A stretch of 59,820 bases of DNA, from NCBI GenBank assembly GCA_964373675.1, contig CAYJVO010000003.1:1-59820 (forward strand), written 5' to 3'. Each line of letters starts with the position of its first letter. Positions within the stretch are counted from its first letter, which is position 1. The position numbers and the translations under genes were made by a program. Positions 7,119-14,242 of the stretch are shown here, one piece after another. The notes under the pieces were generated by a model. That model ran no database searches and was not told the DNA's origin. It was given only the letters and a program-made list of their open reading frames with translations. Source of the stretch: CAYHXN01 sp964373675 (GTDB lineage: Bacteria > Patescibacteriota > Minisyncoccia > UBA6257 > WO2-44-18).

Positions 7119-8475
7119 ATTCATAGCTTTCTCCTTCTTCTGGCATCACCGTTTCCACCGCCAATTCATCCCTCAATTTCTGAGCTAACACTGTCATTGG
7201 TTTTTCTTCTCCCTGAACCAAAAAAGTTTTTTTCAATGAACCTCTCATCGGCCGAACCCAATCCAATAACTGCGGCTGGTCAGCGTGGGCCGAATAACCG
7301 CCAATGGCTTTCACCCGGCACTTCACTGGCACATCTTCGCCAAAAATTCTTACGCTTTCTGCTCCGTCCAAAATTTGACGCCCTAAAGAGCCCTTGGCTT
7401 GATAACCGATTATCAAAAGCGTGCTTTTGGAATCGGGCAAATAGCGGCGTTCATGGTGCAGAATCCGGCCGCCATGCGACATCCCAGAGCCAGCAATAAC
7501 CACTTTCGGCGGCGGGACCTCGTTGATCGCCTTAGACTGTTCGGTAGTCAAAGTCATTTTTAAGCCGGGGAAATTAAAAATGGAATCGCCGCGGCGAATC
7601 AACTCTTGGGTTTCTTTGTCAAAATACTGCGGGTATTTTTTATAAACCTCCGTCAGTTTTATCGCCAATGGACTGTCAACAAAAATCGGCACGCGGGGAA
7701 TCCGGCCGTTTTCCGAAAGATCGTTCAATTCAAACAGCAACTCTTGAGTGCGTTCCATCGCAAAAGCCGGAATCATCAGCGTTCCGCCGGCTTTTACCGT
7801 CTCCTCAATCAAATCTTCAACGATTTCTTTTCTTTTTTCGGTATCTTCGTGAACTCGGTCGCCATAGGTGGATTCCACTAGGCAATAATCAACATCGGCC
7901 GGCGGAACTTCCCGCGCGCCGATAATCGGTGCCGGAGAATTGCCTAAATCACCAGAAAACAAAACTTTTTTGCCTTCGGCTTCTATTTGGATAAAAGCCG
8001 ACCCTAAAATATGCCCGGCGTTATAAAAGGTTATTGTAAAATGTCCAATGTTAAATGGATTATGATATTCAACTGCTTCCCAATTAGCCATTAATTCTTC
8101 CACCTCTCTAATGCCGTAAAGCGAAGGTTTTTTCATTTTTTCCGCTTCCTGCATCAAAATGTGCTCTGAATCCATTAATAATTCCTTGGAAGCGTCCCGT
8201 GTCGGGGCAGTTGAATACACCTTGCCGCGAAATCCTTCTTTTACTAACTTCGGCAACCGACCGGTATGGTCAATGTGGGCGTGAGTAATAAAAACCGCCG
8301 CGATTTCTTTGGGATCATACGGAAATGGTTCCCAGTTATGTTTCTCACAAAAATTACTCCCCTGATGGAGTCCACAATCTATTAGAACCCTTGACACTTG
8401 ACCCTTGACACTTGACTCCAATAAATAGTTCGCCCCAGTCACCATTTTTGCCCCGCCATGAAATATCAGTTTCAC
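7114..8475 (-). CDS. Metallo-beta-lactamase / beta-CASP RNA-processing nuclease (YSH1/CPSF73-like)
   Basis: 453 residues, the usual length for the single-chain COG1236 type. HAHIDHTG is the HxHxDH metal motif; FSGDLGNS, STYGDR, MIPAFAMERTQELLFEL, SGMSHGGRILHHERRYL and GYSAHADQPQLLDWV are the later MBL and beta-CASP motifs. Expected to cut or trim RNA 5'-3'. Start is GTG 8475, 8 nt after a TATAAT box, so the message is probably leaderless. A 28-bp palindrome lies over the -35 region. KGQVSRVL in the N-terminal sheet is encoded by a 7-bp repeat (8388-8417). Confidence 0.88.
   Translation of the reverse strand: MKLIFHGGAKMVTGANYLLESSVKGQVSRVLIDCGLHQGSNFCEKHNWEPFPYDPKEIAAVFITHAHIDHTGRLPKLVKEGFRGKVYSTAPTRDASKELLMDSEHILMQEAEKMKKPSLYGIREVEELMANWEAVEYHNPFNIGHFTITFYNAGHILGSAFIQIEAEGKKVLFSGDLGNSPAPIIGAREVPPADVDYCLVESTYGDRVHEDTEKRKEIVEDLIEETVKAGGTLMIPAFAMERTQELLFELNDLSENGRIPRVPIFVDSPLAIKLTEVYKKYPQYFDKETQELIRRGDSIFNFPGLKMTLTTEQSKAINEVPPPKVVIAGSGMSHGGRILHHERRYLPDSKSTLLIIGYQAKGSLGRQILDGAESVRIFGEDVPVKCRVKAIGGYSAHADQPQLLDWVRPMRGSLKKTFLVQGEEKPMTVLAQKLRDELAVETVMPEEGESYEF
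8388..8417. repeat. In-frame 7-bp tandem repeat (TTGACAC/TTGACCC) in the beta-CASP gene
   Basis: Four heptamers encode part of SSVKGQVSRVLIDCG in the gene at 7114-8475, next to the conserved DCGLHQG motif. Confidence 0.8.
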
Positions 8476-8482
8476 GGTAGTA

Positions 8483-8537
8483 ATTATAACAAATAAACGA
8501 ATTCCCCCTCCAATACTCTCATTAATGAGAGTATTGG
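8483..8537 (-). promoter_or_regulatory. Promoter of the beta-CASP gene with overlapping 28-bp palindrome
   Basis: Minus-strand TATAAT at 8488-8483 is 8 nt from the GTG start. Upstream, 8510-8537 is a perfect spacerless palindrome with half-site CCAATACTCTCATT that overlaps the expected -35 position. This is the geometry seen at both TrpR-like genes and suggests an operator for a dimeric regulator. Confidence 0.7.
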
Positions 8538-8556
8538 AAAGAAAAAAGGGGACGTT

Positions 8557-8579
8557 AAAAAAACCGCCTAAGCAGGCGG
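8557..8579 (-). terminator. Rho-independent terminator
   Basis: CCGCCT GCTT AGGCGG stem followed by T7 on the minus strand. The TAG stop of the 107-aa gene sits in the loop. Confidence 0.85.
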
Positions 8580-8891
8580 ATCTTCAAAAGAAAATTTATC
8601 TAACGCTAATCTCAATAATTCTCTGTCCTTGTCTGTTAATTTCAAATAGTTTAATAACTCTTTATTCGCGCCCAATAAAATAATGCACCCGGGGCAAGTG
8701 AGAATTTGCAAAACTTCTTTCTTCCCAATTTCCTGTCCTACCTGGAAACTATGACCATCTGCGCATTGATGCGTTGGCGTTGGTTTTGACCGCGACAAAC
8801 GCATGTTAATCTCGATCGGTTTTGGCGGCTTTGACAAAATCACCACTGCCACCGCTGCGGCCACCACCAAGATTGCAAGCAAAACAAACAT
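8568..8891 (-). CDS. Small membrane-anchored hypothetical protein with CxxC
   Basis: 107 residues: one N-terminal helix (MFVLLAILVVAAAVAVVIL), a proline-rich linker, then a small domain with CADGHSF and LTCPGCIILL and a C-terminal helix LKLTDKDRELLRLALDKF. The layout resembles the 111-residue protein at 11948-12283 (helix, Cys pair, LLDSDKKLLKFLLE), so the two look like distant paralogues. No function recognised. The stop codon is part of the terminator hairpin. Confidence 0.6.
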   Translation of the reverse strand: MFVLLAILVVAAAVAVVILSKPPKPIEINMRLSRSKPTPTHQCADGHSFQVGQEIGKKEVLQILTCPGCIILLGANKELLNYLKLTDKDRELLRLALDKFSFEDPPA

Positions 8892-8921
8892 ACTTAATAG
8901 TCTCCGAAGAACTAGATAGGA

Positions 8922-9527
8922 TTATAATGCTTTAATAATTTTTTGAACAGCTTCTTTTTCGTCCCACGGAATTTTTTTGCCCTCGGCTTCAAACTCAAAA
9001 GTTGCTTTTCCTAAAATCAAGAAACATTTGTAAAAGCTGAAACGCGGCGAGAATCCAGCTCGGGAAAACAGTTCTTGTAATTTTTCAAAAGTGCGCGGCA
9101 ACGCTCCGGTATCTAACCGAAAGACTGGCCAAGCCAAAAATTTGAAATGCCTCGGCAGTATCAAATCGTTAATTAAAATGTGGCCGCCGGATCTAACAAC
9201 ACGAACCATCTCTTTAAAAACGCGCGTTAATTGCTCATCAGTCAAATGATGTAAAATAAAGTTGCATAATATTAAGTCAAAAGTCGCATCGGGGAATTCT
9301 AACTTAACCGCATCCATTTGCTGAAACTGAACACCAGGGTGCTTCTTTTTAGCCGTTTCAAGAATTTCAGAATCATTATCAATGCCAATATAATTTTTCG
9401 CGGGCAGCCGCGAATACCAACCATAGCCGCAACCTACATCTAAAACTTTTCCGTCCTTAAAACCAATATAGCGAAGATAATTTTTAATCTTTCGCTTAGT
9501 TAATTGAAATAAAAGCCAAGTTAGCAT
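8922..9527 (-). CDS. Class I SAM-dependent methyltransferase
   Basis: 201 residues. VLDVGCGYGWY is motif I, YIGIDNDSE the acidic end of strand 2, FDLILCNFILHHL the motif II region and VRVVRSGGHILINDLIL the post-II region of Methyltransf_11/25 proteins. The substrate is not identifiable. One base separates its start from the rtcB stop, so it is probably translated from the rtcB message. Confidence 0.85.
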   Translation of the reverse strand: MLTWLLFQLTKRKIKNYLRYIGFKDGKVLDVGCGYGWYSRLPAKNYIGIDNDSEILETAKKKHPGVQFQQMDAVKLEFPDATFDLILCNFILHHLTDEQLTRVFKEMVRVVRSGGHILINDLILPRHFKFLAWPVFRLDTGALPRTFEKLQELFSRAGFSPRFSFYKCFLILGKATFEFEAEGKKIPWDEKEAVQKIIKAL

Positions 9528-9528
9528 A

Positions 9529-10971
9529 TTAACCCTTAATTACTCCCACGGGTTTTAAGCGAGCGACTTTCTGAGCTAAACCGGCGCCATGAACCGCGTC
9601 CACCACTGCCTCTACATCTTTATAAGCAATCGGCGCTTCTTCGGCTAATCCGGCCATAGAACCTGATCGGACAGCGATTCCCTGATTTTCCAGTTCTTCT
9701 TTCAAAACAGAACCGCGAACCACTCTTTTCGCTTTAGTGCGCGACATCATTCTGCCGGCACCGTGACAAGAACTGCCAAAACTTAACTCCATTGCTCCGG
9801 GCGCACCAACCAAAACATAAGAAGCTGTGCCCATTGAACCAGGAATCAAAACCGGCTGCCCGACATTTTTATAAAGCTCAGGCGTCTCCTGATGTCCCGG
9901 AGGAAAAGCACGAGTCGCACCCTTACGATGCACCACCAACTTTTTCCCATCATACTCTTCTAATTTCGCCAAATTATGCGCCACATCATAAACCAACTTC
10001 AAATCCTCTTGACACTTGATGCTTGACGCTTGAAACGTCTTTGCCCACGCTTCTCTAATTTCCCAAGTAATAAATTGACGGTTCGCCCAGGCAAAATTGG
10101 CGCAGGCGACCATTGATTTCCAGTAGTTTTGGCCTTCCGGCGATTTGAAAGGCGCGCAAGCTAATTCCGGATCCGGTACTTTAATTCCATACTTTGGCAT
10201 GGCATCCATCATCACCCGGATGTAATCCGTGGCATTCTGATGACCAAGCCCTCGCGATCCGCAGTGAACCATCACTGTTATCTGATCTTTAAAAATCCCC
10301 ATCGCCTTCGCCGCTTCCTGATTAAAAATCTCGTCAACTCTTTGAACTTCCACAAAATGATTGCCTGCTCCGATAGTGCCGAGCTGATCGCGACCGCGGT
10401 CTTTAGCAATTTTGGAAACTAGTGAAGGATCGGCATCCGTAAGCCGACCGAGCGCCTCGCAATGTTCTTTGTCTTCTGCTGTGGCATACCCCGATTCAAT
10501 CATTTTATCCACGCCTTTTAACAAAACCTCATCCAATTCTTTATTGACTAAATTCAAACGACCGCCGCGCCCGACGCCGGAAGGAACCTCATGATAAATC
10601 TGAGTCGCTAAATCAGGAATTTGGTTTTTTATCCCTTGATAAGAATGAGGGGTTCGGATCAAACGGACGCCGCAGTTAATGTCGTATCCAATCCCGCCCG
10701 GAGAAATGACGCCGGTTTCCACGTCAAATGCCGCCACCCCGCCGATCGGAAATCCGTAGCCCTCGTGAATGTCCGGCATGGCCAAGGCCCACTTTTGAAT
10801 TCCCGGCAGAGTCGCAACATTTACTAATTGCTCAAGCGAGCGATCCTTAAACAAATCTTCAACCAATTTTTCATTGACAAACACCCTCGCCGGCACGCGC
10901 ATATCATTCCGATATTCCTTTGAGATTTCCCAAATGTATTCAGAAATTTTTTTAAGGTCGGATTTATTCAT
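9529..10971 (-). CDS. rtcB: RNA-splicing ligase RtcB
   Basis: 480 residues, normal family length. PGGIGYDINCGVRL contains the metal-binding Asp and Cys; GAGNHFVEVQ, VMVHCGSRGLGHQ, VYDVAHNLAK, GSMGTASYVL and SCHGAGRMMSRTKA supply the histidines and the guanylylated His region. The enzyme joins 2',3'-cyclic phosphate or 3'-phosphate RNA to 5'-OH ends using GTP and Mn. Its cofactor archease is encoded at 12310-12717. FQASSIKCQEDL is an in-frame 7-bp repeat insertion (10008-10035) between conserved blocks. The methyltransferase gene follows after one base. Confidence 0.96.
   Translation of the reverse strand: MNKSDLKKISEYIWEISKEYRNDMRVPARVFVNEKLVEDLFKDRSLEQLVNVATLPGIQKWALAMPDIHEGYGFPIGGVAAFDVETGVISPGGIGYDINCGVRLIRTPHSYQGIKNQIPDLATQIYHEVPSGVGRGGRLNLVNKELDEVLLKGVDKMIESGYATAEDKEHCEALGRLTDADPSLVSKIAKDRGRDQLGTIGAGNHFVEVQRVDEIFNQEAAKAMGIFKDQITVMVHCGSRGLGHQNATDYIRVMMDAMPKYGIKVPDPELACAPFKSPEGQNYWKSMVACANFAWANRQFITWEIREAWAKTFQASSIKCQEDLKLVYDVAHNLAKLEEYDGKKLVVHRKGATRAFPPGHQETPELYKNVGQPVLIPGSMGTASYVLVGAPGAMELSFGSSCHGAGRMMSRTKAKRVVRGSVLKEELENQGIAVRSGSMAGLAEEAPIAYKDVEAVVDAVHGAGLAQKVARLKPVGVIKG
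10008..10035. repeat. In-frame 7-bp tandem repeat (CTTGACA/CTTGATG) in rtcB
   Basis: Heptamers CTTGACA, CTTGATG, CTTGACG, CTTGAAA encode FQASSIKCQ. Confidence 0.8.
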
Positions 10972-10991
10972 CTCTGTGGTTTAATTCTAAC

Positions 10992-11014
10992 AAAAAACCG
11001 GCATTTCGTGCCGG
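10992..11014 (-). terminator. Rho-independent terminator
   Basis: CCGGCA CGAAA TGCCGG stem followed by T6 on the minus strand, just downstream of the 102-aa gene. Confidence 0.82.
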
Positions 11015-11024
11015 TGCCGGATTG

Positions 11025-11333
11025 TCAATCCTCAAATCTTATGGGGTTAACAAGCACTTTAATCCCGTCTTTCTGCAAACATCCTTCACATATACCGCCA
11101 AACGGCGACTTCCCACCTTGTTCTTTCTTCGCTTGAAAGTAATAATACGAAGAACCCCTAGACCTACCGCTGAACAGTTTACCGCCCACAACCTTATGAT
11201 CCCGGTAGCTGCTTAAATCACAGTTTTGCTGGTCAAGCGGCGGCCCCTCGTAAGTTTCTTCAATGCAGCTAAAAACAATCTCATTCTTCTCACAAATGAC
11301 GCAACGGTAAGAAAATTCATGTTTTCTTTCCAT
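11025..11333 (-). CDS. Hypothetical zinc-ribbon-like protein
   Basis: 102 residues with Cys pairs CVIC (near residue 11) and CEGC (near 83) that could bind one zinc. Between them is a tyrosine- and glycine-rich stretch (SRGSSYYYFQ). The ATG is preceded by GAGGAG at normal spacing, so this gene has a leader, unlike the neighbouring leaderless regulator. It is a single-gene unit ended by the terminator at 10992-11014. No family recognised. Confidence 0.6.
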   Translation of the reverse strand: MERKHEFSYRCVICEKNEIVFSCIEETYEGPPLDQQNCDLSSYRDHKVVGGKLFSGRSRGSSYYYFQAKKEQGGKSPFGGICEGCLQKDGIKVLVNPIRFED

Positions 11334-11400
11334 CTAATGCTCCTCAAAGATGCTTTTAGTAGTTAAGCAAATTCGAATTTATATATCAAGCGCACCCCCC

Positions 11401-11428
11401 ATGCCACTATCGCATGCGATAGTGGCAT
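11401..11428. promoter_or_regulatory. 28-bp perfect palindrome upstream of the first TrpR-like gene
   Basis: Half-site ATGCCACTATCGCA with no spacer. It ends 2 bp before a TATAAT at 11431-11436, so it covers the -35/spacer region of the gene at 11444. The central 22 bp recur exactly at 11905-11926 just after the gene. Confidence 0.9.
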
Positions 11429-11430
11429 GT

Positions 11431-11444
11431 TATAATCCCCCGCA
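11431..11444 (+). promoter_or_regulatory. Leaderless promoter -10 box of the first TrpR-like gene
   Basis: TATAAT at 11431-11436 with the ATG starting 8 nt after its last base, so transcription should begin at or within a base or two of the start codon. Confidence 0.7.
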
Positions 11445-11893
11445 TGGACATATCGAAAATACTAAACAATAAACATCGAACGGAATGGGAAGAAGCGGTG
11501 TGGACAGAAATTGTTAATCATTTGGCGACGGCGAAATCTCAAAAAGATTTCAAACAAATTTTAGACAAACTATTAAGCGAAGATGAGAAGCGCATAATTG
11601 TAAATCGGGTAGCAGTTTTGGCGCTTGTAAAATCAGGAAAAAGTTATTCAGAAATCGGTAGTGCGCTTTGGGTTTCGCCGGTAACCATCAGTACTGTAAA
11701 GAAAAATTTCTGGGATAAATCCGGGCATTATAAAAGCTGCCGATCAATACCGAACAAAAAGAAAGGGTGGGGCGGCGGGATGGAAACCAAAACTAAAAAA
11801 TCTTTTTGGGACGAACTATTTAACAACATAGATCTGTGGGATTTAATTACAAATCCGCCTCGTCCACCAGGAATTGGTTTAAAAAACAAATAA
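11444..11893 (+). CDS. TrpR-like (YerC/YecD-type) regulator, cassette 1
   Basis: 149 residues. Residues about 15-90 match the TrpR superfamily: LLSEDEKRIIVNRVAVLALVKSGKSYSEIGSALWVSPVTISTVKKNF, with the helix-turn-helix in the last half. A C-terminal extension beyond the usual family length ends in LFNNIDLWDLITNPPRPPG and GIGLKNK, nearly the same as in the paralogue at 20379-20843. Identical palindrome cores lie directly before and after the gene, the upstream one overlapping its promoter, so autoregulation by a dimer is the simplest reading. The message is probably leaderless. Whether the pair of palindromes also makes the cassette mobile is discussed in the findings. Confidence 0.82.
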   Translation: MDISKILNNKHRTEWEEAVWTEIVNHLATAKSQKDFKQILDKLLSEDEKRIIVNRVAVLALVKSGKSYSEIGSALWVSPVTISTVKKNFWDKSGHYKSCRSIPNKKKGWGGGMETKTKKSFWDELFNNIDLWDLITNPPRPPGIGLKNK

Positions 11894-11902
11894 CGGAACA
11901 AT

Positions 11903-11928
11903 CACCACTATCGCATGCGATAGTGGTG
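11903..11928. promoter_or_regulatory. 26-bp perfect palindrome downstream of the first TrpR-like gene
   Basis: Half-site CACCACTATCGCA with no spacer, starting 9 bp after the TAA. It shares its central 22 bp with the upstream palindrome at 11401-11428. No T run follows, so it is not a terminator. Confidence 0.9.
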
Positions 11929-11936
11929 AAGGAAAT

Positions 11937-11961
11937 AAAAAACCGGCCTACTTTGGGCCGG
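11937..11961 (-). terminator. Rho-independent terminator
   Basis: CCGGCCCAAAGTAGGCCGG stem followed by T6 on the minus strand, serving the 111-aa gene. Confidence 0.82.
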
Positions 11962-12283
11962 GTGGCATTTTCAATTTGATTGGCTCTAGAAGAAATTTCA
12001 AAAGCTTTTTATCGCTATCTAATAGTTTCAAGTCGTTTATTTTTTCCGGATGCCGTTCCAATTCTCCGAGGCATTCTCGACAAGACAAAACATGGCTGAA
12101 AGTCATTCTGAAAACCGGATCGGAAACGACAACTAGCGGCTGTTTGGAACTGCAGGGAAATGGCCAGTTGGTTTCCAAAAACCCAATCTGTTCTTTTAGT
12201 TTTCTAATATCATTCGCAGCGCAAAACACAAAGACTCCAAAAAAAGAGATAACACCAAGAAGCGCGGTCCAATACCAATCCAT
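11948..12283 (-). CDS. Small membrane-anchored hypothetical protein with Cys pair
   Basis: 111 residues: N-terminal helix WTALLGVISFFGVFVFCAA, a short loop, then FPCSSKQP, LSCRECLGEL and a helix LKLLDSDKKLLKFLLEPIKL. The order resembles the 107-residue protein at 8568-8891. Function unknown. It has its own terminator and lies beside TrpR cassette 1 on the opposite strand. Confidence 0.55.
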   Translation of the reverse strand: MDWYWTALLGVISFFGVFVFCAANDIRKLKEQIGFLETNWPFPCSSKQPLVVVSDPVFRMTFSHVLSCRECLGELERHPEKINDLKLLDSDKKLLKFLLEPIKLKMPPGPK

Positions 12284-12309
12284 CCGGCCACCTCACTCAA
12301 AGAACTGGT

Positions 12310-12717
12310 TTAAATATCAAGTACGAGGCGGGTTTTGTAAAGATCGTCTTCTTTTTTTATATCCACTTCGTGATAAGTGACAGCTTTTATGTCTTCTTCG
12401 AATTTATCTACCGACGCTCCGGAAATTTCCGCCTCAATTTCATTATCTTTCAACTTTAAACTTTCCACTTTATAAACTCGCTTATTGATTTGGCTTCTCG
12501 CTAAAATCTCATTCAAAAAATCAACCAGCAAAGTGTTCGTATTCGCTGATTGAATTTTGATTTTTTCTGTCACTGTTTTCACGCGTGAAAGCAGTTTTTG
12601 GCGGCCCCCCAAAATGTCGGCGAGAGCTTCAGCGGCATTGATAAATAATTCCTCGATAGTTTTGCCGTAAACTTCAAAGCGCAAATCGGCAGTATGGCTA
12701 AGGATTTTATATTTCAT
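12310..12717 (-). CDS. Archease, RtcB cofactor
   Basis: 135 residues from ATG 12717 (MKYKILSHTADLRFEVYGKTIEELF). HTADL, the AAEALADIL helix, LLVDFLNEILARSQINKRVY and VKAVTYHEVDIKK are archease motifs. Archease speeds RtcB guanylylation and multiple turnover; rtcB lies 1.3 kb away on the same strand. The in-frame sequence upstream to 12768 is MITE-like DNA and is not likely coding: the terminal repeat of that element runs into the start codon (AACGGGATG) and supplies the GGG in front of it. Confidence 0.88.
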   Translation of the reverse strand: MKYKILSHTADLRFEVYGKTIEELFINAAEALADILGGRQKLLSRVKTVTEKIKIQSANTNTLLVDFLNEILARSQINKRVYKVESLKLKDNEIEAEISGASVDKFEEDIKAVTYHEVDIKKEDDLYKTRLVLDI

Positions 12718-12822
12718 CCCGTTAGAAGGGGCCCCAACTTCAGTTTTTCTATTATTTTTGTTATTCATCGTGCTTTAATAATTCTATTCAGACGGCCGCA
12801 TTTGTTCACCTTCTAACGGGAT
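12716..12822. mobile_element. MITE-like element, family B (terminal repeat ATCCCGTTAGAAG)
   Basis: 107 bp bounded by 13-bp perfect terminal inverted repeats ATCCCGTTAGAAG (12716-12728) and its complement (12810-12822). It sits exactly between murE and archease: the last codons and stop of murE (DPVRR, TGA) and the start ATG of archease overlap the two ends. A second copy is at 34500-34572. No transposase gene inside. Confidence 0.8.
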
Positions 12823-14149
12823 CGTTCAGCAATTCCTCAACAATCTTTCTTTCATCCCACGCAATTTTCTTTCCTCTCTCAATATGCAGCCACGACTCAC
12901 TGCCTTTGCCGGTAATAACTACGGTATCGCCTTTTTTAGCCATCTCAATAGATTTTTTAATGGCTTCGCGGCGATCCAAAACTTTAAAATGACCGGCCAT
13001 TTTTAATTTAGAATTGAGGGCGTGCGCAAAACCCCGCTCAATGTCATTTAAAATTCTCAGCGGATCTTCATCGTAAGGATCTTCATTGGTTAAAATAACC
13101 ACATCGCAATTTTCTGCCGCAATCTTGCCCATAACCGCCCGCTTCCATTTATCCCTTCCTCCTCCTGCTGCCCCAAGAACGCAGATCAATCTACTTTTGG
13201 ATTTTGGATTTTGTTTCCCTTCGGGAGATCCCCCGTAGGGGGAAATTTTGGAATTTCCGACGGCCTGATAAACCTTTTCTAAACTGTCAGGCGTATGCGC
13301 ATAATCAATCACCAATCTAAACTTTTCCTGATTGCCCGCCGACCTGTCCGCCAAAGCTTTAGCGTCGGCGGAAGTTTTAACGGAGACGGAGATAATCTCC
13401 ATCCGCCCAGGCACGCCTTTGAAATTCTGGAATGCTTTTTTAATCACTGACCAACCAATGCCCTGCGATTCAGTAAAAGCTGATGCGGCGGCGGCATTTT
13501 CCAAATTAAAATTGCTGGCCAGCCAATCACCAATGGATACCCGGCCGTTATTCAGCTGATTTTTAATAAAACTATCACGGCTGAAATACCTTATCTCGCC
13601 TGAATTATTTATGGCATTTATAAAATAGTTTTTGTACCGATCCTCCTCGTTAATGAAAAAGGTCTTGCGCGGCTTTTTGGAACAGCGGATGATGTCATTA
13701 AAGAATTTCAGCTTGGCATCACGGTAATTCTCAAAAGACCCGTGGGCTTCAATATGCTCGGGATGAAGATTTAAAATCATGGCCGCGTCCCAATCAATAA
13801 ACCTATGTCTGTGTTGTAAAATGCCTTGCGAAGTAACCTCAACAATAGCATACCCGCATCCCGCCTTCACCGCTTTCTTCAGCAATCGCTGGATAAAAAA
13901 CCGGCCCGGCATGGTCATGGAGGTGGTATTTTTCCAATTCTCTTTTCCAACTTTAAAACGAAGTGAAGAAATAATGGCGGTTTTTTTTCCCGCCGCTTCC
14001 AAAACCGCGTTTATCAACTCCACCGTAGTCGTCTTACCCTTCGTGCCGGTCACCCCGATCACAAAAAGCTTTTTGGACGGAAAACCGTAAATAATATTCC
14101 CCGCCCAAGCAAGCAAATAATGATAGATGTCTTTTAAGAAATTAATCAC
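12806..14149 (-). CDS. Mur ligase, MurE-like UDP-N-acetylmuramyl peptide synthetase
   Basis: 447 residues. VIGVTGTKGKTTTVELI is the ATP loop, SMTMPGRFFIQRLLKK and EVTSQGILQHRH the central domain, and LVIDYAHTPDSLEKVYQA, VLGAAGGGRDKWKRAVMG and LTNEDPYDEDP the C-terminal domain of MurE-type ligases, which add the third residue to UDP-MurNAc-dipeptide. The third residue is not predicted. Two in-frame insertions look repeat-derived: SADAKALADRSAG (hairpin 13336-13371) and ISPYGGSPEGKQNPKSKS (TTTTGGA heptamers plus hairpins, about 13190-13250). The last residues come from a MITE end. Confidence 0.85.
   Translation of the reverse strand: MINFLKDIYHYLLAWAGNIIYGFPSKKLFVIGVTGTKGKTTTVELINAVLEAAGKKTAIISSLRFKVGKENWKNTTSMTMPGRFFIQRLLKKAVKAGCGYAIVEVTSQGILQHRHRFIDWDAAMILNLHPEHIEAHGSFENYRDAKLKFFNDIIRCSKKPRKTFFINEEDRYKNYFINAINNSGEIRYFSRDSFIKNQLNNGRVSIGDWLASNFNLENAAAASAFTESQGIGWSVIKKAFQNFKGVPGRMEIISVSVKTSADAKALADRSAGNQEKFRLVIDYAHTPDSLEKVYQAVGNSKISPYGGSPEGKQNPKSKSRLICVLGAAGGGRDKWKRAVMGKIAAENCDVVILTNEDPYDEDPLRILNDIERGFAHALNSKLKMAGHFKVLDRREAIKKSIEMAKKGDTVVITGKGSESWLHIERGKKIAWDERKIVEELLNDPVRR
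13336..13371. repeat. In-frame hairpin insertion in the murE-like gene
   Basis: CCGCCGAC and GTCGGCGG arms enclose a second inverted segment; together they encode SADAKALADRSAG, absent from typical MurE proteins. Confidence 0.7.
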
Positions 14150-14242
14150 TTTTAAATTATAACATCAAAAAAACGTCTTATTGATGCCGTTTTTTAAGAG
14201 TACTCTTATCCGCGATCGCGTTTATAGGTAACTAACAAAAAT

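Noticed and set aside
11903..11928. Downstream palindrome as a terminator
   Set aside because: No loop and no T run; the region has a separate normal terminator at 11937-11961 for the other strand.
14168..14196. AAAAAACG..CGTTTTTT hairpin as a terminator of murE/ruvA region
   Set aside because: AT-only weak stem with long loop; not convincing.
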